Assembly (NCBI GenBank): GCA_905331475.1
Contig: CAJNYU010002681.1
Coordinates: 435,633 to 499,632, forward strand
Origin: Rotaria socialis
Taxonomy: Eukaryota > Rotifera > Eurotatoria > Philodinida > Philodinidae
Direction of reading: 5' to 3'
DNA length: 64,000 bases
The notes under the pieces were generated by a model. The model saw nothing but the letters and a program-made list of their open reading frames with translations. It was not told the origin of the DNA and did no database searches. The translations under genes and the position numbers were made by a program. Of this stretch, positions 1-12,300 are shown in pieces (position 1 is the first letter of the stretch; each line of letters begins with the position of its first letter).

Positions 1-1006
1 AACATTTTCGTAACTAAAACGTTTAAATCAAAGAAGTATCTCCAGATTACTAATATCAATAGTTTATGCAATTGTCTTTCGAAACACCTTGGAGATAATC
101 GAAATTTTGATGAATGATTTTCAAGTAATATGACGACAATGCTAATTTTTTGATCTTTGATTACAGTTTTTGCTTGCAGATAAGTATGAAGATCTATCAC
201 CGGAGCGTTATTGTCAAATGATATAAAATTCAGCGATCATATGATTATTGAATCGCCCAGGTCGACTAATCCGACAACTAATTCTGTCGAATCCTATAAC
301 ATCCTACTAGCCGAGGAAATTCAATTGGATTCTGGCTTTCGGAATTACCCAGGTCGATCAAAGCGGATATCGTTTACGGCCCGTTTTCTAAAAGTAAACT
401 GTAGGAAAACGATATCTTTACGGTAGTAAACTGTCTGTATTTTCCCGTAGTACTGGATGCAGTAATACGGCACTGTAAACGATACGATATTTTCGCCGTA
501 TACGGTCCGTTTATATATCGTTTTTTCACCGTAAACAGCCGTATACTGACCGTATTTTCTGACATGGGTATTGATGGATTCGACGGGATAATTTAAAAAA
601 ACTATCAAAATTCTATTTAGTTCAAAAAAGCTTTTTTGAGATTGACTATAGCAGACTTTTTGGCGTATTGGATCCCAGAGTAGAATGCAATCAGATATGT
701 ATCGGATTCCGATCCTATGGATCCGAATCTCGGTTCGAAACCCGGAATCCGTCAATTCTAGTGGGTTTTCATACAAGACCCGAGGTAACCCGTTTTTAGG
801 TCCGATTGGGTCCAGTTGTAGGAATGAACGATCTGGGCGCTCACATTATTACTGTCATCGCTGTAACTTCATGCAAAGAATGACAAGTTTGTATATACGC
901 ATCAATTATTGATAAACGAATCGAAAATTGCTTTTTGAGTGATACTTCGATATAAAAGTATGAGAAAAAATAAGTATAAGATACGTTTACGAACAAAGAC
1001 GTACAA
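1..1006. other. Left-edge spacer, no gene recognised
   Basis: No open frame here looks like a protein. Bases about 345-580 are rich in re-used and mirrored short words (GTTTACGG, CCGTAAAC, CGATATC, CGTATACGG), which suggests a worn inverted-repeat or foldback element. I could not fix its ends or a target duplication. Around 670-800 the words CCGAT, GGATCC and CCGGAAT recur. The rest is plain AT-rich sequence leading up to the tRNA. Confidence 0.5.
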
Positions 1007-1078
1007 TCCGGTGTGGTCTAGTGGTTAGGATTGGACGCTCTCACCGTCTAGGCCCGGGTTCGATCCCCGGCACCGGAA
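1007..1078 (+). tRNA. tRNA-Glu, anticodon CTC
   Basis: A 72-nt cloverleaf can be drawn by hand. The acceptor stem pairs TCCGGTG (1007-1013) with CACCGGA (1071-1077), and A1078 is the discriminator base. The D arm carries GTGGTCTAGTGGTTAGGAT, typical of eukaryotic tRNA-Glu. The anticodon loop CTCTCAC puts CTC at 1040-1042, and the T arm GGGTTCGATCC supplies the B box. There is no intron. The body closely resembles animal tRNA-Glu(CTC) as I remember it, differing mainly in the acceptor and anticodon stems. A T-run follows at once. Confidence 0.95.
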
Positions 1079-1081
1079 ACC

Positions 1082-1086
1082 TTTTT
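1082..1086 (+). terminator. RNA polymerase III terminator of tRNA-Glu
   Basis: A run of five T residues begins four bases after the mature 3' end of the tRNA, which is the usual Pol III stop. Confidence 0.75.
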
Positions 1087-1352
1087 GCTCGTATACATGT
1101 TGCATTATACGCTAGCTTTTCTGTCTGCACAATTGTGAATTTTTTTTGTTGGATGAAATGCCTCTATGGTGTTGACTAGATTATGTATACTGATTAAAAT
1201 ACACGTAATTCGAATTTTTATCAAACAGAAGAGGTCACTTTATTTCTTATCATTTATTGGCTGTGCGCTAGAATCAATGAGAGAAGCAGTATTTCACTTG
1301 GACAACTTATACTCATGTTGTCAACAAAGCTAATCACCAACACTAAACAATA

Positions 1353-2276
1353 ATGGACGAAAACAATGATCAAATCATCGCATCTCATACAATCATCGAA
1401 GGATTACCTTCATCACGACAAACAAGCTATTCAAATATAGATTTGGATGATTTTACCGGTGATGATATAGATGATGATGACATTGATGATGATAGTTTTG
1501 TATCCATTGATGAAGTTCAACATATTATTCAAACATTTGGTAGTAATGATTGTTCAACAACATCTATTGATTATTTTGATTCACGCCGATATGAAATTAT
1601 GTATGAAATTATGAATATTGAAAGACAATTTGAAGAATTGAAAAATATTTTGTATGAAGACAGTGTTTTATTAATTGACAGAAAATTAATATCTATACAG
1701 AATGAAGAAGCACCTGAATATCAAAATGAATTAAAAAAACTTTATGATGAAATGAAAATAGATTTAGAAATAGCTAAGCATAGACGTCTTATTGAACTAC
1801 AAGCTTTAGAAAAATCGACAGAATCAGAACTACTAAGTTTAGATCAAACATTAGAAAATGATAAGTTTCATTTATATATTAGTATGCGTGAAGATATTGA
1901 AAATAAAATTCATCAACTTGAAACCTTAAAAATTAAAACACAATTATGTCAAAATATTTTACAAGAAGTATTACCATCCGAACAAGACGCACAACAATTA
2001 CAAGCAATATCAACGAGTAAAAAACGTTTTGACTATTCAGAACCAATTAAAAAAACAATAAAAAAAAGACGCTTTAATGGAGCAAAGAAAACAATTGAGA
2101 GAGATAATTTAGCAATTTTTTATCAATTGTCTGACATCAATATTATTGAAGATTGGACAGTTATACAAACATCTTTACAACAATCATCAAACATTTTAGA
2201 AGAAAGTGATAATAATAATGATGATAGTGAAAAATCAGATAACTGTGATGATAATTTTAATCATAATAACCGTTGA
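1353..2276 (+). CDS. BRMS1L: BRMS1/Sds3-family corepressor subunit (BRMS1-like)
   Basis: This intronless 307-codon frame encodes a member of the Sds3/BRMS1 family, which are subunits of Sin3-histone deacetylase complexes in the nucleus. Residues about 1-75 are acidic and disordered (DDIDDDDIDDDS). From about residue 77, RRYEIMYEIMNIERQFEELK matches the start of the Sds3 domain. A long coiled coil follows, with APEYQNEL in the place of the family's APEYLEPL. A basic stretch (KKTIKKRRF, about 228-237) comes next. Near the end, IFYQLSDINIIEDWTVI matches the BRMS1L segment ending in ILEDWTTI. The tail is Asn/Asp-rich. The first ATG in frame is used, within AATAATGGAC. The acidic head and tail are less conserved in the family. 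Identity is firm at family level; BRMS1L versus BRMS1 is a judgement from memory of the sequences. Confidence 0.88.
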   Translation: MDENNDQIIASHTIIEGLPSSRQTSYSNIDLDDFTGDDIDDDDIDDDSFVSIDEVQHIIQTFGSNDCSTTSIDYFDSRRYEIMYEIMNIERQFEELKNILYEDSVLLIDRKLISIQNEEAPEYQNELKKLYDEMKIDLEIAKHRRLIELQALEKSTESELLSLDQTLENDKFHLYISMREDIENKIHQLETLKIKTQLCQNILQEVLPSEQDAQQLQAISTSKKRFDYSEPIKKTIKKRRFNGAKKTIERDNLAIFYQLSDINIIEDWTVIQTSLQQSSNILEESDNNNDDSEKSDNCDDNFNHNNR

Positions 2277-3336
2277 GTTCATCTATTGATGACTGGTGAT
2301 TTCAAAGACGAACATATACTGTGGTCTTAATAGATTTTTAGAAATTAAAAATTAAATAGAAGCATTTTGCTTTTTTACATTTTTTTTCTTTATTTTGCAT
2401 AAAATCGTTATATAATTTGGTTTCTCTTCGTTTGAAATTTAGTTGAAGAAATTTCTATTGAAATTTAGAAAATTTTTAGTTTTTATAGCTGTGTCATTGT
2501 TTGTTTGGTCTTGTGTAAAAGAATTTTTATAAAACTATAGTTAGTTTTAATAGGATATCATTTTTACTATATACAAACTTTTAAAACATTTAGTTTTTCT
2601 CATGAAATTTTTAAATTCCTAATATGTTTTCTTATCTCTGTAGTACTGTACCTATTACCTTAGAAATAAGCGTTTCAGTCTATTTATCGTTAGCTTTTTC
2701 CTAATTTTTTTAAAATCAAAACATGTGATTTCACCGAGAATAGGTGTACTTGTATGGAGTTTCTTCTTGATAAATATACCTTGTTAATCAGAGTCAACAT
2801 TGATATTTGCGTTTTATTCCATTTGTTTAGTAATGTTTGTTCTCTTTCTGCCTAAAAGTACAATCTTTTTCTTTTTGTTAAATAATACTAGACATCTTTT
2901 AGCTAGCAGCGCTTATCACAGTATGAAATTAGTAATAGAAAGGTTATATTATCAATATAATTTTTCTCGTCGCCTGCTATATGAAAAAGAAGAAGTTTTC
3001 TCTCACTTAATAAACTCGTTTGACCTCTTTACTTGTATTAATGAATGCATGTTGAATGTAGATGATTTTTATTATGTGATAAAGTTCTCTCGTCAACATA
3101 TCACATAAATGACTTCTGATAGAAGACGATAAGGAAACAAGAAGATATACGAAGAAATACAAAAAAAAAGTAAATAAACATTCAGTATGCTCGATTTCAG
3201 TAACATATTTCAAGATATCTCGATTAAAATGTAAATACAGCTGCTTTTTCCTCTATCGTACCATACCTTCGCAATTCTGCTTATATTCTAGATTGTGATT
3301 ATTAGGTTGCTTCTTTAATCTCGCTGCCTTCCTTCT
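2277..3336. other. Spacer between BRMS1L and ACC genes
   Basis: This holds the BRMS1L 3' flank and the ACC 5' flank. It is strongly T-rich. A 102-codon frame at 2800-3108 has no family resemblance and the composition of random AT-rich DNA. No clear TATA box or exact AATAAA near the BRMS1L stop stood out. Confidence 0.5.
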
Positions 3337-6300
3337 ATGAGTACTCATCGTGACGAAAAAGGTCTAGATTCGAAGTTGGATGAGAAAAACGATCAGCAAT
3401 CATCCAACGTTAAATTTGATCTTGGTGCACCTCAGCTCAACGATGATTATGATCAATCAGTAGATAATGAAGCTGATGACCAATTTGAATTTTCAGCACT
3501 TTCAAAACCTTCATCAACTTCATCGATGGATTCAACGACAAATATTACTAATACTCATGGCTCAGTAGTAAATACAAAAATGCCACTTAATAATGACACT
3601 CATAGTGGAAACAAATCAGCATTACGACGCTATGCACGGTGAGCGCAGAGTATGTTTTTAAAACAGGCATTCGCCATCAAGAAAAATCAGAACGAGTAAA
3701 ACAACACACGTATTCTAATGGCAAAAAAAGAAACAATTAATGACAGCAGCTAATATCAACATTGATATCTATGTTGTCATTTGTTTTCGTTTAGACAAAT
3801 GTCTGGCGTGTCTTTTGGATCTACATCGTCTTTTCGACAACAACCTTTCGCAGCAACACCTAAAGCACTTAGCGAGATTTTAGGTGGACATCGTATAATT
3901 AACAAGGTAATCGATTAGTTTTTTAATGAATTTAATCTTTATGAAAACAAAATTTCTTTATCACTAGATTCTTATAGCTAATAATGGTATTGCAGCTGTT
4001 AAATGTATGCGATCAATTCGACGTTGGTCGTACGAAATGTTTCGCCAAGAAAATGCTATCAAGTTTGTTGCTATGGTTACACCAGAAGATATGAAAGCGA
4101 ATGCCGGTTTGCTTTTTCATATAGTTTTGTTATACATATGTTCGAAATTACTGTTGTTTTTTTCTTATATAGAATATATTCGATATGCAGATCATTACGT
4201 CAATGTACAAGGTGGTCCATCACATATGAATTATTCGAATTGTGAACTTATAGTTGATATCGCAAAAAGATTTCCTGTAGAAGGTTTCATTAGATTGAAT
4301 TTTCCTTATAGAATAAATTAGAAAGAGATTCTATTTTAGCTGTTTGGGCTGGATGGGGCCATGCATCAGAGAATCCTAAGCTACCAGAATTGCTTCGCCA
4401 CAATGGTATCGCTTTTATTGGTAATTAATTAGTCTGTTTTTTTAATGTTCGAACGCATCTGACTTCTTTTCTTATTAAAAAATAGGTCCACCAGAACAGG
4501 CCATGTGGGCGTTAGGTAACATTTTTCTTTGAATATTTGTTTTCGTTCTATGTTTAATTTAATTGTATAGGAGATAAAATAGCATCAACTATTATTGCTC
4601 AAAGTGCCGACGTACCAACATTAACATGGAGTGGATCTCGTAAGTATGATTGACTCAAAAGCTAAATAAATGTAGAATTATCGTTTATTTACACGAAGAA
4701 TAAGATTACGAAAATTTTGTTTTTTAATGGTTTTGCTTGACAAAAATTAACTTGATTATTTATATTAGATATAAAACTTAAAACCAATGTCGGCGAAAGT
4801 CAAAATGTTAATGTTCCAATGGAACTATATGAACAAGCATGCTTTGCGGATTATCAGAAAGGTCTAGAAGTAAGGATTCTATCAATGATACATTTTTATT
4901 TTGGAAAAATTAAAAATATTGATATTATATTGTTTTCATATTAGAGTGCAATTAAAATAGGCTTTCCAGTAATGATTAAAGCTTCAGAAGGTGGTGGTGG
5001 TAAAGGTATACGAAAATGCACGAAGTCAGAAGAATTCGAAAATCTTTTTCGACAAGTAAAATATACGATTTGATTTTTTTTTTGAAAAGAATAGTTTTAA
5101 TCAATTAGGTTCAAACAGAAGTACCAGGTTCACCTATATTTTTAATGAAATATGCAGATAGTTGCCGACATTTGGAAGTACAAATTATTGCCGATGAAAG
5201 TGGCCAAGCTATATCATTATTTGGTCGTGATTGTTCTATTCAACGACGACATCAAAAAATTATTGAAGAAGCACCGGCTGTTATAGCACCACGTGAAATT
5301 CTTGAACAAATGGAAAAAGCAGCTGTACGCTTAGCAAAAATGGTTGGCTATATTAGGTTAGCATTTTGTTTTTCAATAATTGACTGCATTTCAAAAATAT
5401 AATATTTAGTGCTGGCACAGTTGAATATTTGTATAATCCAGCTGATCAAACATTCTTCTTTCTTGAACTTAATCCTCGATTACAAGTTGAGCATCCTTGC
5501 ACGGAAATGATTACTGATGTTAATTTACCTGCATGTCAATTACAAGTATGAGTTTTATTTGAACTTTTTTACGATGAATTCTACAATATATGAGAGTAAA
5601 TATAATGAATGGAAACTATTTTTAAGCATTATTTCATATGATCAATTGAGTAGTCTTTACAAAGACCTGAAAGATCTAAAAACGACATATCTCAATAAAA
5701 ATTAGCTTTAGCATGTTAATTGGTTTGAAAAGATATATAAACGAACATTTTCTGATGCGTGTATGGAGTGTTCAATTATTTGAATTTTTTCTCCCCTGAA
5801 TGTGAAGGAAAGAGACTATAGGTTTTCGTGATTTTAAACTTAATGCTAAACAGATTATACTAGACCTTTCACCTAGGCGATTTTTTTTCAGCATCCTTTC
5901 GATTAGAACATGAACTGTTTATCTGCATCGTTTTCGTATGAATTCATGCTGGCAATATTCAACTGTAAAAGGAGTGATTGTATTAGATGAGAAAACCACT
6001 TCCAAAATGGCATGCATATGAGCAAGATGTCAGTGCAAAAAGACACAACTGCCTTAGATCATTTATTCGTCGACATTTATTTTTGTCCAATAAATATTGT
6101 GTAAATTAGAAAACAATTAGCGATAATTGCATGTCGAATTACAATCTGATCAAATGTAATACGTTTATTGATGTATACTACTTCCAATTAATCTAAATAG
6201 AACTGCGCGGTAGTTTCACATGATCGACATATATGATACACGTCGTATTATGAGTGTAGAGCACTAATTGTACTGGTTATAAGTCAAAGTTAATTCAATT

Positions 6301-9300
6301 TAGAGTGTTTCATAATTTTAACGTGAAAAAAAGCTTCTTGCAGTGCATGGACAAATGGTCAATATTTGCTCCATTATACTGTTCATACAGCATGATTCAC
6401 TTATTTTTACTATTTCTTTCCAGTTTGCTGTATTTGAACAAAATGTTAGAAGCTTTTGGTTTTTATATAAGTTGGTAGAGCATCGTTTACTCTATCTTAC
6501 TGTATAGTTTTCATTTCATTTATCATATGATTTAGTAGGAAAATTAGTCACTGTCAAGAAGCACACAAAAAATATTTTTGTTTTACACAGAAATTTTTAT
6601 AAATTTTGTTTTCCTAAGAATACGCGTAATTATTACATTTTGAACAGAGGAAAATTGTAGCCTTTACATGGATCGATAGAGAATTAATCAAGAGGAAAAC
6701 GGCAGATTTTTTTCGAATTTTAAATCCGGAAAATCCCAAAATTGAAAAGCATTTCTTCCTGTTAATGACCTAGTTTCGACCTGAAATTCTTCCCATATAT
6801 AGATTTCATAGTCCATAGAAGATGCTAAAAGTTTCAACTCGAACAAACATTTCCTTCTTAAAATATTGAATTTTCAAAAAAACTGGATTTTCTGGCCGTG
6901 TCGTGAAATGAGTATTTCTTGCGCATTCATTATCTTGAGAAGGAAATATCCGTTTGCGCTGAAAATTTTAGAATATTCTAAGGATGATGAGACCTACATA
7001 TGGAAAAAACTCAGATGGAAATTCCATCATTGACGGTTTGGATTTTGAAAGTCCCTAAAAATCCTAAATCCGCCTTTTCCCCCTTGGAATTAATTGTTCT
7101 ATCAGATTATCTATTTTTTATCCAATTAACTTTTCAATTGACTAAAAATTTGAAGAATTTTTGAGAATTTTTGTAGTGAAAGTTCAATTATTTGTTCTTG
7201 CCGAATAAATGATATTCCCCGGATCATTTCAATTTCTCTCGTTAATATACAGTTGAATAGAGCAACAAAATCTGCATTGATTCATGTAACTTCAGTTTCA
7301 TCTAGCTGCAAAGTTTTATGGATAAATTTGGCATCATGAGAATACTATCAAAAATCTAGCAGCTCAAAAGGGTCTAAAATTTCACCAATAGAATTTGATT
7401 TTCCTCTCGAATTCAAAACAGTTTCATTCGATATTTTGTATAATCTCAAGTTTCACTGATCTCTGTTATTTAAAGTTATTTTTGGGCCAATCGGGCTTGA
7501 TTTGAGTGAAATATACGTGCGCAAAATTTAGATTTAATCAGCCTTAGAAATGTTTTGATTTTCTGATCAAGATAAAACCCTAGTCAACTCTCCCTAGAAG
7601 AATCCCCAGGGAGTCCCTAGGGATTTCGTTCTTTTGCGGGGACTCCCCGGGGAATTATCTGGTCAAAATCGATGAAATATCTAATTACTAATAAATTCTT
7701 CTTAATTTTTTAAAAATTAAAAAAATTAAAAAGTTTTTTTTTTATTTTAAAAAATTGCATCAATTCTCCCCAGAGAAATCCCCGGGGACTCACGACAGGG
7801 ACTCCCCGGGGAATCGTTGGGGGAGAGTCGATTAGGGAAACAATTAATTGCATTCATATGTATACTTAGATAGAGTCAACAATACTTTGTCAAATAATAT
7901 AAAAATTAAAAAGTTCTGACTTTGTCAGAAAATACAGGTTGTAAAATAAAACTAATAAAAATAGATGAATCATGCTGTACATTATTAATCAGTTAAAAGG
8001 TACAAGTTACTGACTCATCGTTGAAGCTTTGTACTTTGCTTCTTCCTGAATACATTTCAGAGATCATTAAACCATTTGTTCCTTTGTTCTTCAGAACTTA
8101 TGCAATATTTTATTTTTCAGTACATCATTGAATTCATTTTATTTAATAATTGACAAAAGTCTACTTGATTAAACCCTATACTATATGTGTACTGAGATGT
8201 TACAAAAGAAACCGAGACGATACTATATCTAACTATGTACGAGTTTTAAATTGAGTTTTTGACTGATAAGTAAATGAGAACGCATAAATATATGAAAAAA
8301 AGTACACCAGCAATAGAAGCTACAATTGCCATGCAATTTGACCGACATGATAACGAAGATGGTTTAGGAGATGATGGATTCGTGTCATTTATTAAGATCA
8401 CATTTGATTGCTTGCCATCCTCTGCTATCATTGGATATGGTAGAAGCATTTTACTATAACGTTCATATGCATCATTGGTACTGTTTTGCGTCGTCGAATT
8501 CATTCTTCTAAAATGCTTCCAGATAATTGTTCTGAATTCTGAACCAGTTAGTTTAATATACAGTATTTTCTCTCTTATTTTATGTATTGTGCAGCGAAGC
8601 TCATATTTTTATACATGCATGTGCAGTTACCACAATTGGAAAGTTTCTACTGCTGACAAAGCGTTTTTTCTTTCTCGTTATTTCTCCCCCCCCCCCGCGG
8701 CTATGATTAATAGACAAATTTTCACATTCTATAAACAAAATTGCCCAATCGGTAAGAGAATGATGAAAGTATTTATACGGATCATGCCGAAGTGCAGAAA
8801 GAACTCGATACTAGCTTTCTAAATGGCGTTACTATTGTGCATTAGTTCTTTTACTAATGACCTCTTCTATGACATCTTATGAGTTTCCTGTTGTTTCGAG
8901 TAACTGTGAAGTATTCAAGCAAAAACATGTCTGTAATCGACGGCATACCTAGCAAAGGTATTGTGAGATACTCAAAATATTATGAGCAATGACTTTATAT
9001 GTTAACCCACCAATGTGATGAATGCTTGATGACGCATTTAGACTTTGAACCAGAAAAATATCTTTGTTTCGACAAAAACAAAAAAAAAAACTTTTTCAGA
9101 AAAATAAAAACATGATGTCACGCTAGATTTATTCAACTTGTTATCATCCTGATGGGACAATATTGCTAAGTTAGAGTTTTAATTAAGAATATAAAAAGTT
9201 TAAAAATTAAATTTAAATGTTCAAAAGCAAAAATAAAGATGATACTTCATTTTGTTAGATTGCAATGGGTATATCTTTACATCGCATAAAAAGTATACGT

Positions 9301-12300
9301 TTGTTATATGGCGAAGAGCCACTTGGTGTGTCCCCAATTGATTTTGACAATCCTAAACATAAACCTGTACCAAATGGTCATGCTATAGCTGCACGTATTA
9401 CTAGTGAAAATCCAGATGAAGTAAGTTATTAATAAAAAGAAAAAAACAACGGTGAATATCACTTCTTATTTGTATTAATTAATTGGTTAACTAGGGTTTC
9501 AAACCAAGTTCAGGCACTGTTGAAGAATTAAATTTTCGTAGTAGACAAAACGTTTGGGGATACTTTAGTATATCATCGTCCGGTGGTTTACATGAATTTG
9601 CTGATTCTCAGTTTGGACATATTTTTTCATATGGTGATACTCGTGACGATGCACGAGAGTAAGTTGAATCAATGATTTCAATATAACTTTCTATCATTCT
9701 ACTTTGTTCTTAGAAATCTCGTCGTTGCATTGAAAGAATTATCAATTCGTGGAGATTTTCATTCGACTGGTAAGAAAACTCTTTTTTTTCCTTCTTTTTT
9801 CACTGTAAGCTTCTTACTATGTATGTATATGTTTTCATAGTTGAAATTCTAATACGTTTATTGGAAACTGAAGTTTTTATAAACAATACAGTTAAAACAA
9901 GTTGGCTTGATACTCTAATTGCGGAACGTTTTAAAACAGAAAAACCCAATACTATGATATCACTTGTATGTGGTGCTATACATGCTGCAGATGAAAGATT
10001 TCGAACTAATTTTCAAAATTTTCAATCATCACTTGAGCGGTAAAAAAACAATGCTTGTTTTTTTGTCAAATCTCAATGAAATTTTATTTTCTAGCGGTCA
10101 AATATTACCCATGCATTCACTTTCCGTTTCGACTCATGTTGAACTTTTATGCGACAGTATTAAATATAAGCTACAGGTAATTAAAGAGACAAAAGCAAAT
10201 AAAACATTGAAAATTTAGCTATCCATATTATATATATATATATATACATATATTGTGTTATAGGTTACGAAATGTGGCCCAAGTTGTTTTTTTGTTGTTA
10301 TGAACGAATCATATGTTGAAGTTGAAGCTAATCGGTATAGATAGAACGGAGGAAAATGATGATTTTTGTTTAAATATTTTATTTTTAAATTTTATTTAGA
10401 ATGAATGACGGTGGTATATTAATTAATTTGGATGGATCAAGTTATTTAACATTTATGAAAGAAGATGTTGATTCCTACAGGATTATTGTTAACAATAAAT
10501 CATGTGTTTTTCAAAAAGAAAACGATCCCTCAGTACTAAGGCAAATAAAATTGATTTTTCTCTTTCTTTTGAATATTGATTTGTTTTTTAGATCACCTTC
10601 AGCGGGCAAACTGCTTCATTACACAGTAGAAGATGGTGGTCCCATTGAAGCAGGTCAAACATATGCAGAGATTGAAGTTATGAAAATGGTTACTGAACTT
10701 CGATGTCCATCGAAAGGACAGTAAGGATCATTATTCTTTTTTGTACTTAAAATGTCTCTAGTATTAATTCTTTGTTTTTGAGTTATTCAAGAGAATGATT
10801 AATAGTTATGCGTGTAATGTAATACTTCGGACAATCCAAAAGTAATGAGGGAGATACCTTATCTCCTCAAGCAGTGGTCGAAAAACGTTTCTTTTTTTCT
10901 ACCGATACATAGAGCGTGTTTCAATCTACTTTTCTATGCTATTTGATCACTATTCAACTAATATCATAATAGTAAAATTTCGATAAGATCTGTTTCTTTC
11001 GCATATGTGCTGGTAGCATGAATATGAGTGATCATGAGTATTTTTTGAATAACGTTTAATAGCAACAAGTTACAGAACTACGGTTTTCACCATTGAAAAA
11101 AGAAGATGAAGACACATCGTACCATATATCACTGATTTTTCTAACCTGTTTTTTTGTAAGATTTTTATTCAATTTTCTAATCTTCGGAAAAAGGCTTTTT
11201 TTATGAAAAAAAGCAAAAACAAAAAAGTTGTTAGAAAATCGTAGTAGAGGTTCATCTAGAATACGTATTATTCTCAAATAATTAAATTTAACATCCGAGT
11301 CTTTCGCAGTTTGTAGATCTTCGATTAGTGGTTTCAATATGAACCTGATTATTAAAAATTCACTGCAAACAACTCACGAGATACGTTAGTTCTTTAAAAG
11401 ATCAACTAAAAACCTTACAAAAAACAGGTTAAAAAAATCAGTGATATATGGTACGATGCGTCTTCATCTTCTTTTTCCAATGGTGAAAACCGTAGTTCAG
11501 TAACTTGTTGCTATTAAACGTTATTCAAAAAATACTCATGAGCATTCATGTTCATGCTACCAGCACATATGCGAAAGAAACAGATCTTATCGAAATTTTA
11601 CTATTATGATATTAGTTGAATAGTGATCAAATAGCATAGAAAAGTAGATTGAAACACGCTCTATCTATTGGTAGAAATAAAAGAAACATTTTTAGACCAC
11701 TGCTTGATGAAATAAGGTATCTCCCTCATTACTTTTGGATTGTCCGAAGTAGTTCAATAATCAGATACTATTAAGTTTTTCACTAGACGTAAATTTCAAT
11801 ATGAATGAGCACGTCCGATTTAGAACTGACATTGCAGACTTCTAATTGAAACTTTTATTTTATTCAAAGCTTGATTTATTCGCTGTTGCTTTCTGAATTT
11901 CTTGTAATATTTTTTTTTTCTATTTGCCTTTTTCATCTTTTTTAGTCTTCAATGGAATAAACGTCCGGGTGCAATTCTCGATGCATCTTGTGTTCTTGCA
12001 CATGTAATTTTTGAGGACTCTCTGCAAATTCCACAATCGAAATTATACGATGGTAAATTTTCTTTTGAAATTAAAAATCATTCAACAATTACAAAATTAA
12101 ATCAAATATTTCAAACAACAAAACAAGTATTAGAAAATATTCTTCAAGGTTATACATACCCAGAACCATATTTTCGTGAAAGAGTTAAATTAACTGTTGA
12201 AAACTTATTTACAATTTTACGTGATCCATCATTACCATTACTTGAAGCTGAAGAGATCATATCAAATATATCTGAACGTATGCCACAAGAAGTTAAAAAA

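Larger units (their letters stand above)
5546..9258 (+). other. 3.7-kb ACC intron 11 (inside the biotin carboxylase region)
   Basis: The donor follows CAATTACAA and the acceptor is TTTTGTTAG before ATTGCAATGGG. Reading passes cleanly from PACQLQ to IAMGISL, which are contiguous in the protein family. Most other introns of this gene are 45-75 nt, so this one has been expanded about fifty-fold. It holds two MITEs (6689-7086, 7578-7836) and an antisense ORF (8246-8503), each listed separately. The remainder shows nothing recognisable apart from a C9 run near 8687. Confidence 0.9.

Noticed and set aside
345-600. Mirror-like short words at the left edge
   Set aside because: Ends and target duplication could not be defined, so it is mentioned only in the spacer entry.
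2800-3108. 102-codon plus-strand frame before ACC
   Set aside because: Hydrophobic, low-information product typical of T-rich DNA, with no family signal and no splice or poly(A) context.
11056-11337. 93-codon minus-strand frame in the mariner-like foldback
   Set aside because: It overlaps the inverted arm and shows no transposase motifs; most likely accidental.
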